Shown here: positions 9,214 through 17,366 of the stretch, in pieces
Position numbering within the stretch: the first letter of the stretch is position 1
Layout of the letters: each line of letters opens with the position of its first letter
Origin: Actinomycetospora sp. NBRC 106375
GTDB taxonomy: Bacteria > Actinomycetota > Actinomycetes > Mycobacteriales > Pseudonocardiaceae
Length of the DNA stretch: 64,000 bases
NCBI RefSeq assembly: GCF_030269665.1
Contig: NZ_BSTS01000015.1
Location: 102,229 to 166,228, forward strand
Direction of reading: 5' to 3'
Program-made: the position numbers and the translations under genes
The notes under the pieces: model-generated
Seen by the model: the letters and a program-made list of their open reading frames with translations, nothing else
Database searches by the model: none
What the model was told of the DNA's origin: nothing

Positions 9214-10314
9214 GTGACGACATCATCCGGCTCCACCGCAACGTCGGTGGGCACGGCGACGGATGAGGAGCCGATGGGCGACAGGGAGTCGAGCGCATCG
9301 ACTCCGCTCTTCACGTTCCTGATCCCGGCCTACCGCACGGAGCCCTGGATCAGCGAGACCCTCGATTCGCTGATCGCTCAAACGCGACCCGACTGGGAAG
9401 CCGTCGTCGTGGACAACGGCAACGTCGATGCGATGGCCGCCATCGTGGCGCCCTACACGGACGACCCACGAATCCGGCTCATCCGTCAGGAGAACAGTGG
9501 GTACGGAGGCGGCATCAACGCCGCGGCCGACGCTGCCCACGGTCGTTGGTTCGTCCCCCTCTGCAGCGACGATCTCGTCGTCGAGAACTACTGCGAGGAC
9601 ATGGCCAAGGCGATCGAGTCGAGCCCCGAGGTCGATGTCCTCAGCCCGGACGCCGAGATGTTCGAGGACGGCACCCTGCGGCTGTTCGCCCAGACCTTCG
9701 TCCAGAACTCCGGTGTCGCTCGACGCAACGTTCCCACGGGCGACCTGACGCTCCCCGACATCATGGAGCAGCAGTTCCTGTACTACGGGGGCGCCTTCCG
9801 CCGCGAGGCCTGGCGCGGTGTCGGCGGCCATGACTCCGACACGCCACGAGTCGAAGACCTGGACCTCTGGCTGCGCCTCGTGGCCGGTGGCTGGTCGGTC
9901 CGCGCGATCCCGGACGTGCTCGGCCGATACCGGGTCCGAGCTGACTCCATGTCCCACGCTCCGGGGAGCGTCGACGTGTTCGAGGACGAGGCGGTCCATG
10001 CCTTCACACGGGCCGCCCGTTCCTCGGGGCGCCCCGAGGATCTCGCGGCTCTGGATGTCGCCGTACGTCGGCTGCGCTACGTGTCGTCGATTCGGCGAGC
10101 GCGGTGGGCCTTCCTCGACGGCGACATCCCAGCCGCTCGCCAGGCCGCCCGCGCCGCTCTCGCGCAGCGACGCACACCGCGTGCCGCGGCGATCGCCCTC
10201 GGCCTTGCCCTCGCGCCCGGCGTCCTCCGTCGTCTCCGGCCGTGGAAGCAGGAGATCACCCGGCGCGTGCTCGACGTCATCGCGGCCCGCAAGTGGGGCC
10301 GATCCCACCTCTGA
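9214..10314 (+). CDS. Glycosyltransferase family 2
   Basis: 366 residues. FTFLIPAYRTEPWISETLDSL and EAVVVDNGN near the N-terminus, then a GGGINAAADAAHGRW segment and the SDD metal/nucleotide motif (LCSDD), define a GT-A fold family 2 glycosyltransferase that uses an NDP-sugar and a divalent metal. GTG at 9214 follows a GGAGAGGA ribosome site; an ATG at 9274 with GAGGAG upstream is an equally possible start and would remove 20 unconserved residues. No membrane helix is seen, so it should act at the cytoplasmic face on lipid-linked intermediates. It lies among polysaccharide genes and probably adds one sugar of the repeat unit. The C-terminal 100 residues are helical and Arg-rich. Confidence 0.85.
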   Translation: MTTSSGSTATSVGTATDEEPMGDRESSASTPLFTFLIPAYRTEPWISETLDSLIAQTRPDWEAVVVDNGNVDAMAAIVAPYTDDPRIRLIRQENSGYGGGINAAADAAHGRWFVPLCSDDLVVENYCEDMAKAIESSPEVDVLSPDAEMFEDGTLRLFAQTFVQNSGVARRNVPTGDLTLPDIMEQQFLYYGGAFRREAWRGVGGHDSDTPRVEDLDLWLRLVAGGWSVRAIPDVLGRYRVRADSMSHAPGSVDVFEDEAVHAFTRAARSSGRPEDLAALDVAVRRLRYVSSIRRARWAFLDGDIPAARQAARAALAQRRTPRAAAIALGLALAPGVLRRLRPWKQEITRRVLDVIAARKWGRSHL

Positions 10315-10317
10315 GGC

Positions 10318-11478
10318 TCAGCGAGGTTCGGGCGAACCTCCGCTGGCGGTCGGGATCCGCTTGACGACGGGGTCGACGACGACCCAGCTCCCGCCGTTCG
10401 CCTCGACCTCGGGCATCGTCCGGCGCATCTCGGCGAGCATGTCGGTCACGAACAGCACGACCTCGTCGGGACGGCGTTCGGCGACCGCGGACGGCGGGAG
10501 GATCGGCACGGGCACGCCCGGGAACCGCCGGCCCTGCTTGCCCGGCGAGGCGTCCGCGACAGCTGGCAGCAGGTCGGGCCCGATGCCGGCGCGGTTGAGC
10601 AACGGCACCGCCCGCGACGCGGCCGCGTAGCCCAGGACCGCGTGCCCGGCGGCGCGGGAGGACTCGAGGTGCGCACGCAGCTCCTCGGCGCTGCGGCCCG
10701 CGGCCTCCTCGAGGGCGCCGACCGCGCCGGGATCGGTGACGCCGAGGGCCGCCTCGCGCTCCAGGAGGGCGTCGACGCCGGCCTGGTCGCGCGGGCCGTC
10801 GTCGTCGCGGCGACGGGCGGCGAGCAGCACCGTGCCGCCGTAGAGGTCGAACAGGAAGCCGTGGGTGACGTCGAGACCCAGCTCCCCGAGCATCCCGAGG
10901 AGCACGGGCGTCGCGTAGTAGGCGAAGTGCCCGTGGCGCAGGGCGTTCCAGCCGCCGTCGCTGACGATCGCGGCGAGCGTGTGGAACTGCAGCAGCAGCA
11001 CCCCGCCGGGCGCCGTCGCCGCGAAGCGCTCGGCGAGACCCGCCCGCTGGTCGGCGGCGTGCATGAGCCCGAAGCAGTCGATCACCACGTCGGCGGGCTC
11101 GTCGGGGCTCTCCTTGAGGCCGGCCGCGCCGAGGAGGTCGAGCCACGAGCCGCCGTGCGGGCTGCCGAACTCGCGCACCGTCCCGCCCTCGGGCAGCAGG
11201 CCGGCGGCCTGCACCCGCGCGACGGCGTCCCGTGCCTGGGCGACGAGGGCGTCCGGCTCGGCGCCGCGCGGCTCCTCGGGCGTCGTCGGGTCCTCGGCGA
11301 GCTGGGCGAGGCCGCAGCCGGCGCACAGCCACATGCGCAGGGGATGCACCGGGTCGGGGCCCGGGTCGTCGACGGCCGGGAAGTGGTCCGCGGCGGGCTG
11401 GTCGCCGAGGTCGAGCACGATCGTGCCGTCGGCGCCGCCGCACCAGCGGCAGGTGGGGTCCGGGACGCGGTGACTCAC
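10318..11478 (-). CDS. Sugar C-methyltransferase-like protein (TylCIII/NovU-type architecture)
   Basis: 386 residues from a GTG at 11478. It has the three-part layout of NDP-hexose C-methyltransferases: an N-terminal zinc-binding segment (CRWCGG and later CAGCG), a SAM-binding Rossmann domain, and a C-terminal C-methyltransferase domain (VLGYAAASRAV onward). The SAM motif I reads EFGSPHGGSW, unlike the EAASNDGYL of the paralogue at 16,097-17,356, and the catalytic HEH of the family reads HGH here (HGHFAYY). So it may methylate a different sugar, have another chemistry, or bind only. Its stop lies 3 bases after the convergent GT2 stop, and it is divergent from an RmlC-like epimerase gene 51 bases away, which suggests both act on the same NDP-sugar. 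Confidence 0.75.
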   Translation of the reverse strand: MSHRVPDPTCRWCGGADGTIVLDLGDQPAADHFPAVDDPGPDPVHPLRMWLCAGCGLAQLAEDPTTPEEPRGAEPDALVAQARDAVARVQAAGLLPEGGTVREFGSPHGGSWLDLLGAAGLKESPDEPADVVIDCFGLMHAADQRAGLAERFAATAPGGVLLLQFHTLAAIVSDGGWNALRHGHFAYYATPVLLGMLGELGLDVTHGFLFDLYGGTVLLAARRRDDDGPRDQAGVDALLEREAALGVTDPGAVGALEEAAGRSAEELRAHLESSRAAGHAVLGYAAASRAVPLLNRAGIGPDLLPAVADASPGKQGRRFPGVPVPILPPSAVAERRPDEVVLFVTDMLAEMRRTMPEVEANGGSWVVVDPVVKRIPTASGGSPEPR

Positions 11479-11529
11479 GCCGCCGATCCTGTCAGGAGCG
11501 CTCGCGGCGGGGATGAGAGGCTCCGGGGT

Positions 11530-12072
11530 GTGGAGGTACGCACAGCAGGCATCGACGGGGTGCGGGTGCTCGTCCCGATGCCGCACCGCGACGACCGGGG
11601 ACTGTTCACCCGCACGTTCGACACGGCGATCGCCGCGGAGCACGGCATCGACCTGGGCCCGGAGGCACAGGACAGCCAGTCCCGCTCGCGGCAGGGCACG
11701 ATCCGCGGTATGCACGGGCGCCGGGGCCGCGGCGAGGCGAAGCTGGTCCGCGTGGCGCACGGGGCGGTGCTCGACGTCCTCGTCGACGCCCGACCGGACT
11801 CGCCGACGTTCGGGACGGTGGAGTCGTTCCGGCTCGACGACGAGGAGTTCTGGCACCTCTACGTACCGCCGGGCCTGCTGCACGGCTTTCAGGCGTTGTC
11901 CGACGTCGCCGACGTCTGCTATCGCATCGATCGCCCTCATACGCCTGGCGAGGATCTCGGCGTGGCGTACGACGATCCGGATCTCGCGATCGCCTGGCCC
12001 CAGGAGGTCACGGCGATCTCCGAGCGAGACCTCGGCGCCCCGTCCTGGGCGGACCTCGTCGCGTCCCTCTGA
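11530..12072 (+). CDS. dTDP-4-dehydrorhamnose 3,5-epimerase-like (RmlC family)
   Basis: 180 residues, the usual RmlC length. RDDRGLFTRTFD, the QDSQSRSRQGTIRGMH segment (active-site histidine in RGMH) and the cupin core VRVAHGAVLDVLVD with YVPPGLLHGF are all present. The family epimerises C3 and/or C5 of NDP-4-keto-6-deoxyhexoses. GTG at 11530 is set by GAGAGG nine bases upstream; no better start exists. Its divergent neighbour is a C-methyltransferase-like gene, and the window also encodes a nucleotidyltransferase and a C-methyltransferase for branched sugars, so it probably works on a 4-keto sugar in that pathway rather than plain rhamnose. No rmlA, rmlB or rmlD partner is seen here. Confidence 0.82.
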   Translation: MEVRTAGIDGVRVLVPMPHRDDRGLFTRTFDTAIAAEHGIDLGPEAQDSQSRSRQGTIRGMHGRRGRGEAKLVRVAHGAVLDVLVDARPDSPTFGTVESFRLDDEEFWHLYVPPGLLHGFQALSDVADVCYRIDRPHTPGEDLGVAYDDPDLAIAWPQEVTAISERDLGAPSWADLVASL

Positions 12073-12272
12073 GCTGGAGCTGCTGTGGCTGCGGCGGCAG
12101 CCGACGTTGTCACACCTCTCGGTGGTTTGTCGGTCCCGATCACGGGTATCGGCCCCCGTCACGCTCTCTGACCTGCGGATTCGCGTGACATGACAGCACA
12201 CCCCGTCATGATTCGACTACGCAGCGCTCGCTATGGTCCGGCATCCCACGACCCGACCCCGAGCGAGGCACG

Positions 12273-13583
12273 ATGCGGTTCCTGATCCTCACGTCGCGCC
12301 GTATCGAGTCGCGATTGAGTGGCTACGACCTGCGGGTCGCCAACCTGTGCACCTTCCTGCCCGGCGAGGTCCACCTCGTGATCGCGCCGCTCGAGCCTCT
12401 CGACCGGGACGCAGGTGGCCTCGATCCCGACGACGTGTTCGACAGCGTCGAGGAGCTCGAGCCGCTCGCGACGGAGCGACGCCTGCTGCGGCGCCACGTC
12501 CGGACATCGAACACCCACTACGTCGAGCTCACCCATCCCACCGGGTTCGCTCGTGCGCGCGCGAGGCTGCACGGGATCGTTCGCACACTGGGGATCACTC
12601 ACGTCGTGGTGTTCGGCGGCGAGGCCGCCGAACTCGCCGCCACCCTGAGTGGACCGGTCCTCGCCCTCGACGTGTGCGACAGCGCCACGCTGACCGCTGA
12701 GCGCGCACGCGCCGGCGCGCAGCACCGTCGGTGTGCGCTCGAGCGGCTGCACAGCGTCCTGGACATCGCACGCAAGCGTCGGACCGAACGGCTGTTCGCT
12801 CGTCGATTCGATCTCGTCACCACGATCAACGACGCCGACTCGCGCGCGGTGGGCGGCGCGCGGCACCGTGAGGTGCTGACGGTTCCCAATGGCCTCGACG
12901 AGGCGTACGTCCGCCCGCTCCCCGCGCCCGGGTCGCGCCGGGGTGTCGTGTTCTGGGGGAACCAGGCATTCGATCCCAACCGCGACGCTCTGCGGTTCTT
13001 CGTCGAGGATGTCTACCTGCCAAGGCTCCGGGACTCCGACGTTGAACTCTGCGTGGTCGGGTCCGATCCCCCCGCATGGCTCGAGTCGCTCGCGGCCGAT
13101 GAGCCATCGATCGTTCTCACCGGCTACGTCGACGACCTCCCTGCCGTCGTCGACCGCTATCCCATCATGATCAACCCGATGCAGACCGGGAGTGGGCTCA
13201 AGAACAAGGTCCTCGAGGCCTTCGGGCTCGGGCTCGCCGTCGTCTCCACGACCCTCGGTGTCGAGGCGGTACCTCAGGCCCGCCACGGGGAGCACCTCGT
13301 GTGCGCCGACGACGGCGACGAGTTCGCGAGGGCGATCCTGCGTCTCCTCGACGATCCCGGTCTCCGCGAGCGCCTCCGCCGGGCGGCCCACGAGCTCGTC
13401 GCGCGTCACTACCGCTGGGAGTCGATCGGGCACCGCTGGAGCAGCCTCATCGCCGGACACCCGTCGCGCGTGCCGGCGCATCGGACGGCGGAGACGGTCG
13501 TGCCTGCGGTGCGAACCGCAGGCACGACCCTTCTCGACGGTCAGGCTGGGCGCAGGGCGCCGTCGAGGGTGCCGGCTTCCTGA
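12273..13583 (+). CDS. Glycosyltransferase family 4
   Basis: 436 residues, GT-B fold. N-terminal domain starts MRFLILTSRRIESR with GYDLRVANL; the C-terminal domain contains VVFWGNQAFDPNRDAL, LTGYVDDLPAVVDRYPIMI and the NPMQTGSGLKNKVLEAFGLG donor-binding segment, whose Lys/Glu match conserved GT4 residues. It would transfer a sugar from an NDP-sugar to the lipid-linked repeat unit. ATG at 12273 follows GCGAGG. The last 15 or so codons overlap the convergent epimerase gene by 43 bases and run through a strong hairpin (13,497-13,528), so the natural end of the fold is probably near residue 405 and the remainder is read-through of intergenic sequence. Confidence 0.83.
   Translation: MRFLILTSRRIESRLSGYDLRVANLCTFLPGEVHLVIAPLEPLDRDAGGLDPDDVFDSVEELEPLATERRLLRRHVRTSNTHYVELTHPTGFARARARLHGIVRTLGITHVVVFGGEAAELAATLSGPVLALDVCDSATLTAERARAGAQHRRCALERLHSVLDIARKRRTERLFARRFDLVTTINDADSRAVGGARHREVLTVPNGLDEAYVRPLPAPGSRRGVVFWGNQAFDPNRDALRFFVEDVYLPRLRDSDVELCVVGSDPPAWLESLAADEPSIVLTGYVDDLPAVVDRYPIMINPMQTGSGLKNKVLEAFGLGLAVVSTTLGVEAVPQARHGEHLVCADDGDEFARAILRLLDDPGLRERLRRAAHELVARHYRWESIGHRWSSLIAGHPSRVPAHRTAETVVPAVRTAGTTLLDGQAGRRAPSRVPAS
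13497..13528. terminator. Strong bidirectional hairpin inside the 3' end of the GT4 gene
   Basis: Perfect 14-bp inverted repeat (GTCGTGCCTGCGGT, then ACCGCAGGCACGAC) around a GCGA loop. It sits inside the last codons of the plus-strand GT4 gene and 12 bases beyond the stop of the minus-strand epimerase gene, so it can act as a terminator for both. There is no long U-tract, as is common in high-GC actinobacteria. Confidence 0.65.
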
Positions 13584-14566
13584 CGGTCCTTGAGGACGGC
13601 GAGGCGGGTGAAGCGCCGGTCGAACGCCTCCTGCGTCAGCCCGCGGGCGCGGTACTCGCGGATCAGCTCCTCGGCGCCGTCGGCGACCGACCAGGCGGGC
13701 CGGAACTCCGGCAGGAACTTGCCGATCTTCGTGAAGTCGACGCGGTAGGAGCGCGGGTCACCGCCGGTCTCGCCGGTGATGACGAGCTCGGCCTCGGGCA
13801 CCGCGACCTTCACCGCGTCGGCGATGTCGCGCACCTGCACGTTGTTCTCCGTCGAGCCGACGTTGAACGCCTGCGCGCGCACCGTGTCCGCGGGCGCGGC
13901 CAGCGCGGCGACGACGGCCCCGCCGATGTCCTGCGCGTGCGCCAGCGGCCGCCACGGCGTGCCGTCGCTCATGACGAGGATGCGGTTCGACAGCAGGGCG
14001 TGGCCGACGAGGTTGTTGAGCACGATGTCGGCGCGCAGGCGCGGCGAGAAGCCGAAGGCCGTCGCGTTGCGCATCGACACCGGCACGAAGTCGGCGTCGG
14101 CCATGTCGACGAGGTCGGCCTCGACGCGCACCTTCGACTCGGCGTAGGGGGTCACCGGCTTCATCGGCGCCTCCTCGTCGAGCACGTCCTCGGTGCCCGA
14201 CGCGCCGTACACCGAGCACGTCGACGCGTAGACGAAGCGCGACACCCCGGCCTCCTTGGCCAGGCGCGCCAGGCGGGTCGAGGCGTGGTGGTTGATGTCG
14301 TAGGTGTGCTGGGGCGCCAGCGCGCCGAGCGGGTCGTTCGACAGCGCCGCGAGGTGCACGACGGCGTCGAACCCGGCGAGCTGGTCGACGGTGACGTCGC
14401 GCAGGTCGACCGCGAGGGCCGGCGGCTCGGGGGCGGGCAGGTCGCCGAGCACGCAGCCGGCGTACAGGCCCGAGTCGAGCCCGGTGACCTCGTGCCCGGC
14501 CGCGGTCAGCAGCGGCGCCATCAGGGTCCCGAGGTAGCCCTGGTGTCCGGTGAGCAGGACGCGCAT
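13541..14566 (-). CDS. NAD-dependent epimerase/dehydratase (extended SDR)
   Basis: 341 residues. MRVLLTGHQGYLGTLMAPLL carries the NAD(P)-binding TGxxGxxG motif; ASTCSVYG and the PVTPYAESKVRVE segment give the Tyr-x-x-x-Lys (YAESK) active site of extended short-chain dehydrogenases. This family includes UDP-glucose 4-epimerase and NDP-hexose dehydratases or 4-reductases; the sequence does not tell which. The ATG at 14,566 has a GGAGGGA site upstream. It is the last gene of a minus-strand run with a PIG-L deacetylase, a glucose-1-phosphate cytidylyltransferase and a C-methyltransferase, so its substrate is most likely an NDP- (probably CDP-) sugar of that pathway. Confidence 0.82.
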   Translation of the reverse strand: MRVLLTGHQGYLGTLMAPLLTAAGHEVTGLDSGLYAGCVLGDLPAPEPPALAVDLRDVTVDQLAGFDAVVHLAALSNDPLGALAPQHTYDINHHASTRLARLAKEAGVSRFVYASTCSVYGASGTEDVLDEEAPMKPVTPYAESKVRVEADLVDMADADFVPVSMRNATAFGFSPRLRADIVLNNLVGHALLSNRILVMSDGTPWRPLAHAQDIGGAVVAALAAPADTVRAQAFNVGSTENNVQVRDIADAVKVAVPEAELVITGETGGDPRSYRVDFTKIGKFLPEFRPAWSVADGAEELIREYRARGLTQEAFDRRFTRLAVLKDRQEAGTLDGALRPA

Positions 14567-14601
14567 CGGGGCGGTCCCTCCTTCGTGTGACTCGTAGAGC
14601 G

Positions 14602-15258
14602 TCAGGTCGACGGTACGGGGGCCGCCAGCAGCGCCCGCGTCAGGTGGAACCCCTCGGCGTAGCGCACTCCGGCCTGGACCCCGCGCACCCGCGCGAGGCC
14701 CCGGAAGGTCTCCTCGTCGAACCACGCGCGGCCGACCTGGGACGGGTAGGACTCGTGCAGCAGGCGGACCTTGTCGGCCACCACGTCCGGTTCCAGCGGC
14801 CACAGCAGCGGGGGCTGGCTCAGGTCCGGCTCGGCTTTGAGGATCTCGTACCCCAGCGCCAGGTGGTCGCGGAACACGGTGGGCACGAGGCGCGCGAGCT
14901 CGCGGTGGTCCTGGTGGTCGTCACCGCGGTGGCCGACGAGGACCAGGTCGGGCTCGCAGGTCCGGCGGAACGCCTCGAGCTGCTCCTTGGCCCACTCCCA
15001 GTGGGTCGGGAGCCGCCCGTCGGGCATGTCGAGCACGGTGACCTCGAGGTCGGCACCCGGGGTGAACGCCGCCAGCGCCGCCCGCTCCTCGTCCTCGCGA
15101 TGGGTGCCCCCGCCCGACAGGACGAGGGCCCGGACACGCAGCCCCGGGCGCGCCCGGCACAGGGTCAGCAGCGTGCCGCCCGCCCCGAGGGGGATGTCGT
15201 CGCAGTGCGCCGCGAGCAGGACCAGCTCGTCCAGCGACTCGGGGCGCAGCGCGCGCAT
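14602..15258 (-). CDS. PIG-L family deacetylase
   Basis: 218 residues. The N-terminal LVLLAAHCDDIPLGAGGTLL is the zinc-binding AHxDDxxxGxGG motif (His18, Asp20, Asp21), with Cys19 where most relatives have Pro. GHRGDDHQDHRE supplies the second conserved Asp/His set. LmbE/PIG-L enzymes hydrolyse N-acetyl groups from amino sugars (for example in mycothiol and GPI synthesis) using Zn. The ATG at 15,258 overlaps the stop of the cytidylyltransferase gene (ATGA), so they are coupled. In this operon it probably de-acetylates an amino sugar, or acts on the polysaccharide precursor; the exact substrate is open. Confidence 0.8.
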   Translation of the reverse strand: MRALRPESLDELVLLAAHCDDIPLGAGGTLLTLCRARPGLRVRALVLSGGGTHREDEERAALAAFTPGADLEVTVLDMPDGRLPTHWEWAKEQLEAFRRTCEPDLVLVGHRGDDHQDHRELARLVPTVFRDHLALGYEILKAEPDLSQPPLLWPLEPDVVADKVRLLHESYPSQVGRAWFDEETFRGLARVRGVQAGVRYAEGFHLTRALLAAPVPST

Positions 15259-16100
15259 CACGAGGTGTCGCGCTCGGAGAGCTCCTGGGCGACGAGGCTC
15301 TCCAGCGGCGGCCGGTCGATCGCGCGGGCGGCTTTCTCCCACACCATCCACGGCCGGGTGCCGGCCCGGTACGACGCCTCGAGGGCGTTGCGCTCCTTGA
15401 GCGTGTCCGCAGGCTGCCAGAAGCCTTCCCACGGATACGAGAGCAGCTTGCCCTCCTTGGCCAGCGTCATCCCGGCGTCGCCGACGAGGTCGCCGTTCTC
15501 CGGGATGTAATCGATGACCTCGGGGCGCAGCACGAAGTAGCCCCCGTTCTCCCGGATGTGCATGTCGGTCACCGGGTAGATCGAGTTCACCCGGTCCGAA
15601 CCGTCGACGTCGACGATGTGGAACACCGCCTGGGGCGGCACCGCCAGCAGCGACGCCGTGGCGTCGCTCGCGCGGAACTTGTCGACCATCGCGTCGAGCG
15701 GGGCGTCGGTGAGGACGTCGGCGTAGTTCGCGAGGAACATCTCCTCGCCCTCGACGAGGTGGCGCACCCGCCGCAGCCGCTCGCCGATCGGCGACTCCAG
15801 CCCCGTGTGGACGAAGTGGATCGTCCAGTCGGCGATGTCGGAGCTCTGCAGCTCCAGCTCGCCCTCCCGGAGCACGAAGTCGTTCGACTCGGTCTCGCGG
15901 TAGTCGAGGAAGTAGTCCTTGATGTGGTGGGCGCCGTAGCCCAGGCACAGGATGAACTCCTTGTGCCCGAAGTGGGCGTAGTAGCGCATGACGTGCCAGA
16001 TGAGCGGGCGCGGCCCGACCATCTGCATGGGCTTGGGGACGTCGGAGTCGCCGTCGCGCATCCGCATCCCGAATCCGCCGCAGAAGAGGACGACCTTCAC
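15258..16100 (-). CDS. rfbF: Glucose-1-phosphate cytidylyltransferase-like nucleotidyltransferase
   Basis: 280 residues. The N-terminal VVLFCGGFGMRMRDGDSDVP matches the RfbF pyrophosphorylase loop (GGxGxRxxE-type), followed by PKPMQMVGPRPLIWHVMRYY and the FANYADVLTD-like metal site (FLANYADVLTD). GENGGYFVLRPEV-like text (ENGGYFVLRPEV) and GDLVGDAGMTLAKEGKL match the substrate pocket. The reaction is CTP + glucose-1-phosphate to CDP-glucose, the entry to CDP-deoxysugars. It starts with GTG at 16,100, coupled through GTGA to the C-methyltransferase upstream. Together they suggest a CDP-linked, C-methylated sugar such as those of the yersiniose type. The expected CDP-glucose 4,6-dehydratase is not an obvious separate gene here. 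Confidence 0.82.
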   Translation of the reverse strand: MKVVLFCGGFGMRMRDGDSDVPKPMQMVGPRPLIWHVMRYYAHFGHKEFILCLGYGAHHIKDYFLDYRETESNDFVLREGELELQSSDIADWTIHFVHTGLESPIGERLRRVRHLVEGEEMFLANYADVLTDAPLDAMVDKFRASDATASLLAVPPQAVFHIVDVDGSDRVNSIYPVTDMHIRENGGYFVLRPEVIDYIPENGDLVGDAGMTLAKEGKLLSYPWEGFWQPADTLKERNALEASYRAGTRPWMVWEKAARAIDRPPLESLVAQELSERDTS

Positions 16101-17356
16101 GGTTCGAGAACCTTGCCAGAGCCGGGTGCGACCACCTGCAGGGAGGGGATGGGGAAGACGAGCGCCCCGCCCCAGTCTGCGACGTGCGCGAGCTGCGCGG
16201 TGATCTCGTCGCGCAGGTTCCACGGCAGCACGAGCACGTAGTCCGGGCGGTCGGCGTCGATCCGCTCCGGCGGGTGGATCGGGATGCGCGTGCCCGGGGT
16301 GAACCGGCCGTGCTTGTAGGGGTTGCGGTCGACCGTGTACGCGAGCAGGTCGGGACGGATGCCGCAGTAGTTGAGCAGGGTGTTGCCCTTGCCCGGGGCG
16401 CCGTAGCCGACGACGGTCTTCCCGGCGTCCGCAGCGTCCACGAGGAAGCGCACGAGGTCGTTGCGGATCCGCGAGACCTCGCCCGCGAAGCCGGCGTGGC
16501 CCTCGACGGTGTCGAGCCCGGCCGCGGCCTCCTCGGCGAGCACGTCGGCGACGGCCTGCGAGGGCTGCTGGCCCAGCTCGGTGGGTCGCGCCCAGCACCG
16601 GATCGAGCCGCCGTGCGTCGGCACCAGCTCGACGTCCACCAGCTCCAGGCCGCCCGAGCGCAGCGCCTTCTGCGCCGTGCCGACCGTGTAGTACTGGAAG
16701 TGCTCGTGGTAGATCGTGTCGAACTGGCGGTAGCGCACCAGCGTGAGCAGGTGCTGCACCTCGATCGACACCCAGCCGTCGTCGGCCACCATCGCCCGCA
16801 GCCCCTGGGTGAAGCCCACGAGGTCGGGGATGTGCGCGTAGACGTTGTTCGCGACGACGAGCGCGGCCGGGCCGTGCTCCTCGCGGACCGCGGCGCCGGT
16901 CTCGGGCGAGAGGAACGCGGTCAGCGTCGGCACGCCCTTCTCCCGGGCGGCCTGGCCGACGTTGACGCTGGGCTCGATGCCCACCGCGCGCATGCCGTCG
17001 GCGACCACGTGCTGGAGCAGGTAGCCGTCGTTGCTGGCCGCCTCGACCACCAGCGAGTCCGGGCCGAGCCCGGCCCGCTCGGTGGCCGCGGTGACGAAGC
17101 GCCGCGCGTGGTCGACCCAGGACGTCGAGAACGACGAGAAGTACGCGTACTCCGTGAACGTCTCGTCCGGGTCGATCAGCGGGGGCAGTTGCACCAGCAG
17201 GCACGACCGGCACACCCGGGGGTGCAGCGGGAACGTCTGCTCGGGGGCCTCGAGGCCCTCCGCGGTGAGGAAGAGCTCGCACGGGGGCGTCGCGCCGAGG
17301 TCGACGAAGCTGGCCAGGTCGGCCGAGCCGCAGAGCCGGCAGAGAATCTTGTCCAA
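16097..17356 (-). CDS. NDP-hexose C-methyltransferase (TylCIII/TcaB9 type)
   Basis: 419 residues, the full length of this family. The N-terminus has a zinc site (CRLCGS, then CELF and CRSC), followed by SAM motif I EAASNDGYLLQ, the catalytic HEHFQYY segment, and the C-terminal domain with VVGYGAPGKGNTLLNYCGI. Enzymes of this type add a methyl group from SAM to C3 (or C5) of a 4-keto-NDP-sugar to make branched sugars. ATG at 17,356 is the first gene of the minus-strand sugar operon, 10 bases after the initiating glycosyltransferase gene, so all five genes are probably co-transcribed. All key residues are intact, unlike the second copy at 10,318-11,478. Confidence 0.87.
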   Translation of the reverse strand: MDKILCRLCGSADLASFVDLGATPPCELFLTAEGLEAPEQTFPLHPRVCRSCLLVQLPPLIDPDETFTEYAYFSSFSTSWVDHARRFVTAATERAGLGPDSLVVEAASNDGYLLQHVVADGMRAVGIEPSVNVGQAAREKGVPTLTAFLSPETGAAVREEHGPAALVVANNVYAHIPDLVGFTQGLRAMVADDGWVSIEVQHLLTLVRYRQFDTIYHEHFQYYTVGTAQKALRSGGLELVDVELVPTHGGSIRCWARPTELGQQPSQAVADVLAEEAAAGLDTVEGHAGFAGEVSRIRNDLVRFLVDAADAGKTVVGYGAPGKGNTLLNYCGIRPDLLAYTVDRNPYKHGRFTPGTRIPIHPPERIDADRPDYVLVLPWNLRDEITAQLAHVADWGGALVFPIPSLQVVAPGSGKVLEP

Positions 17357-17366
17357 GGGTCCCGTC

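Noticed and set aside
13541..14803. Longer start of the SDR gene at 14,803
   Set aside because: It would overlap the PIG-L gene and add residues without the Rossmann start; the ATG at 14,566 with GGAGGGA is better.
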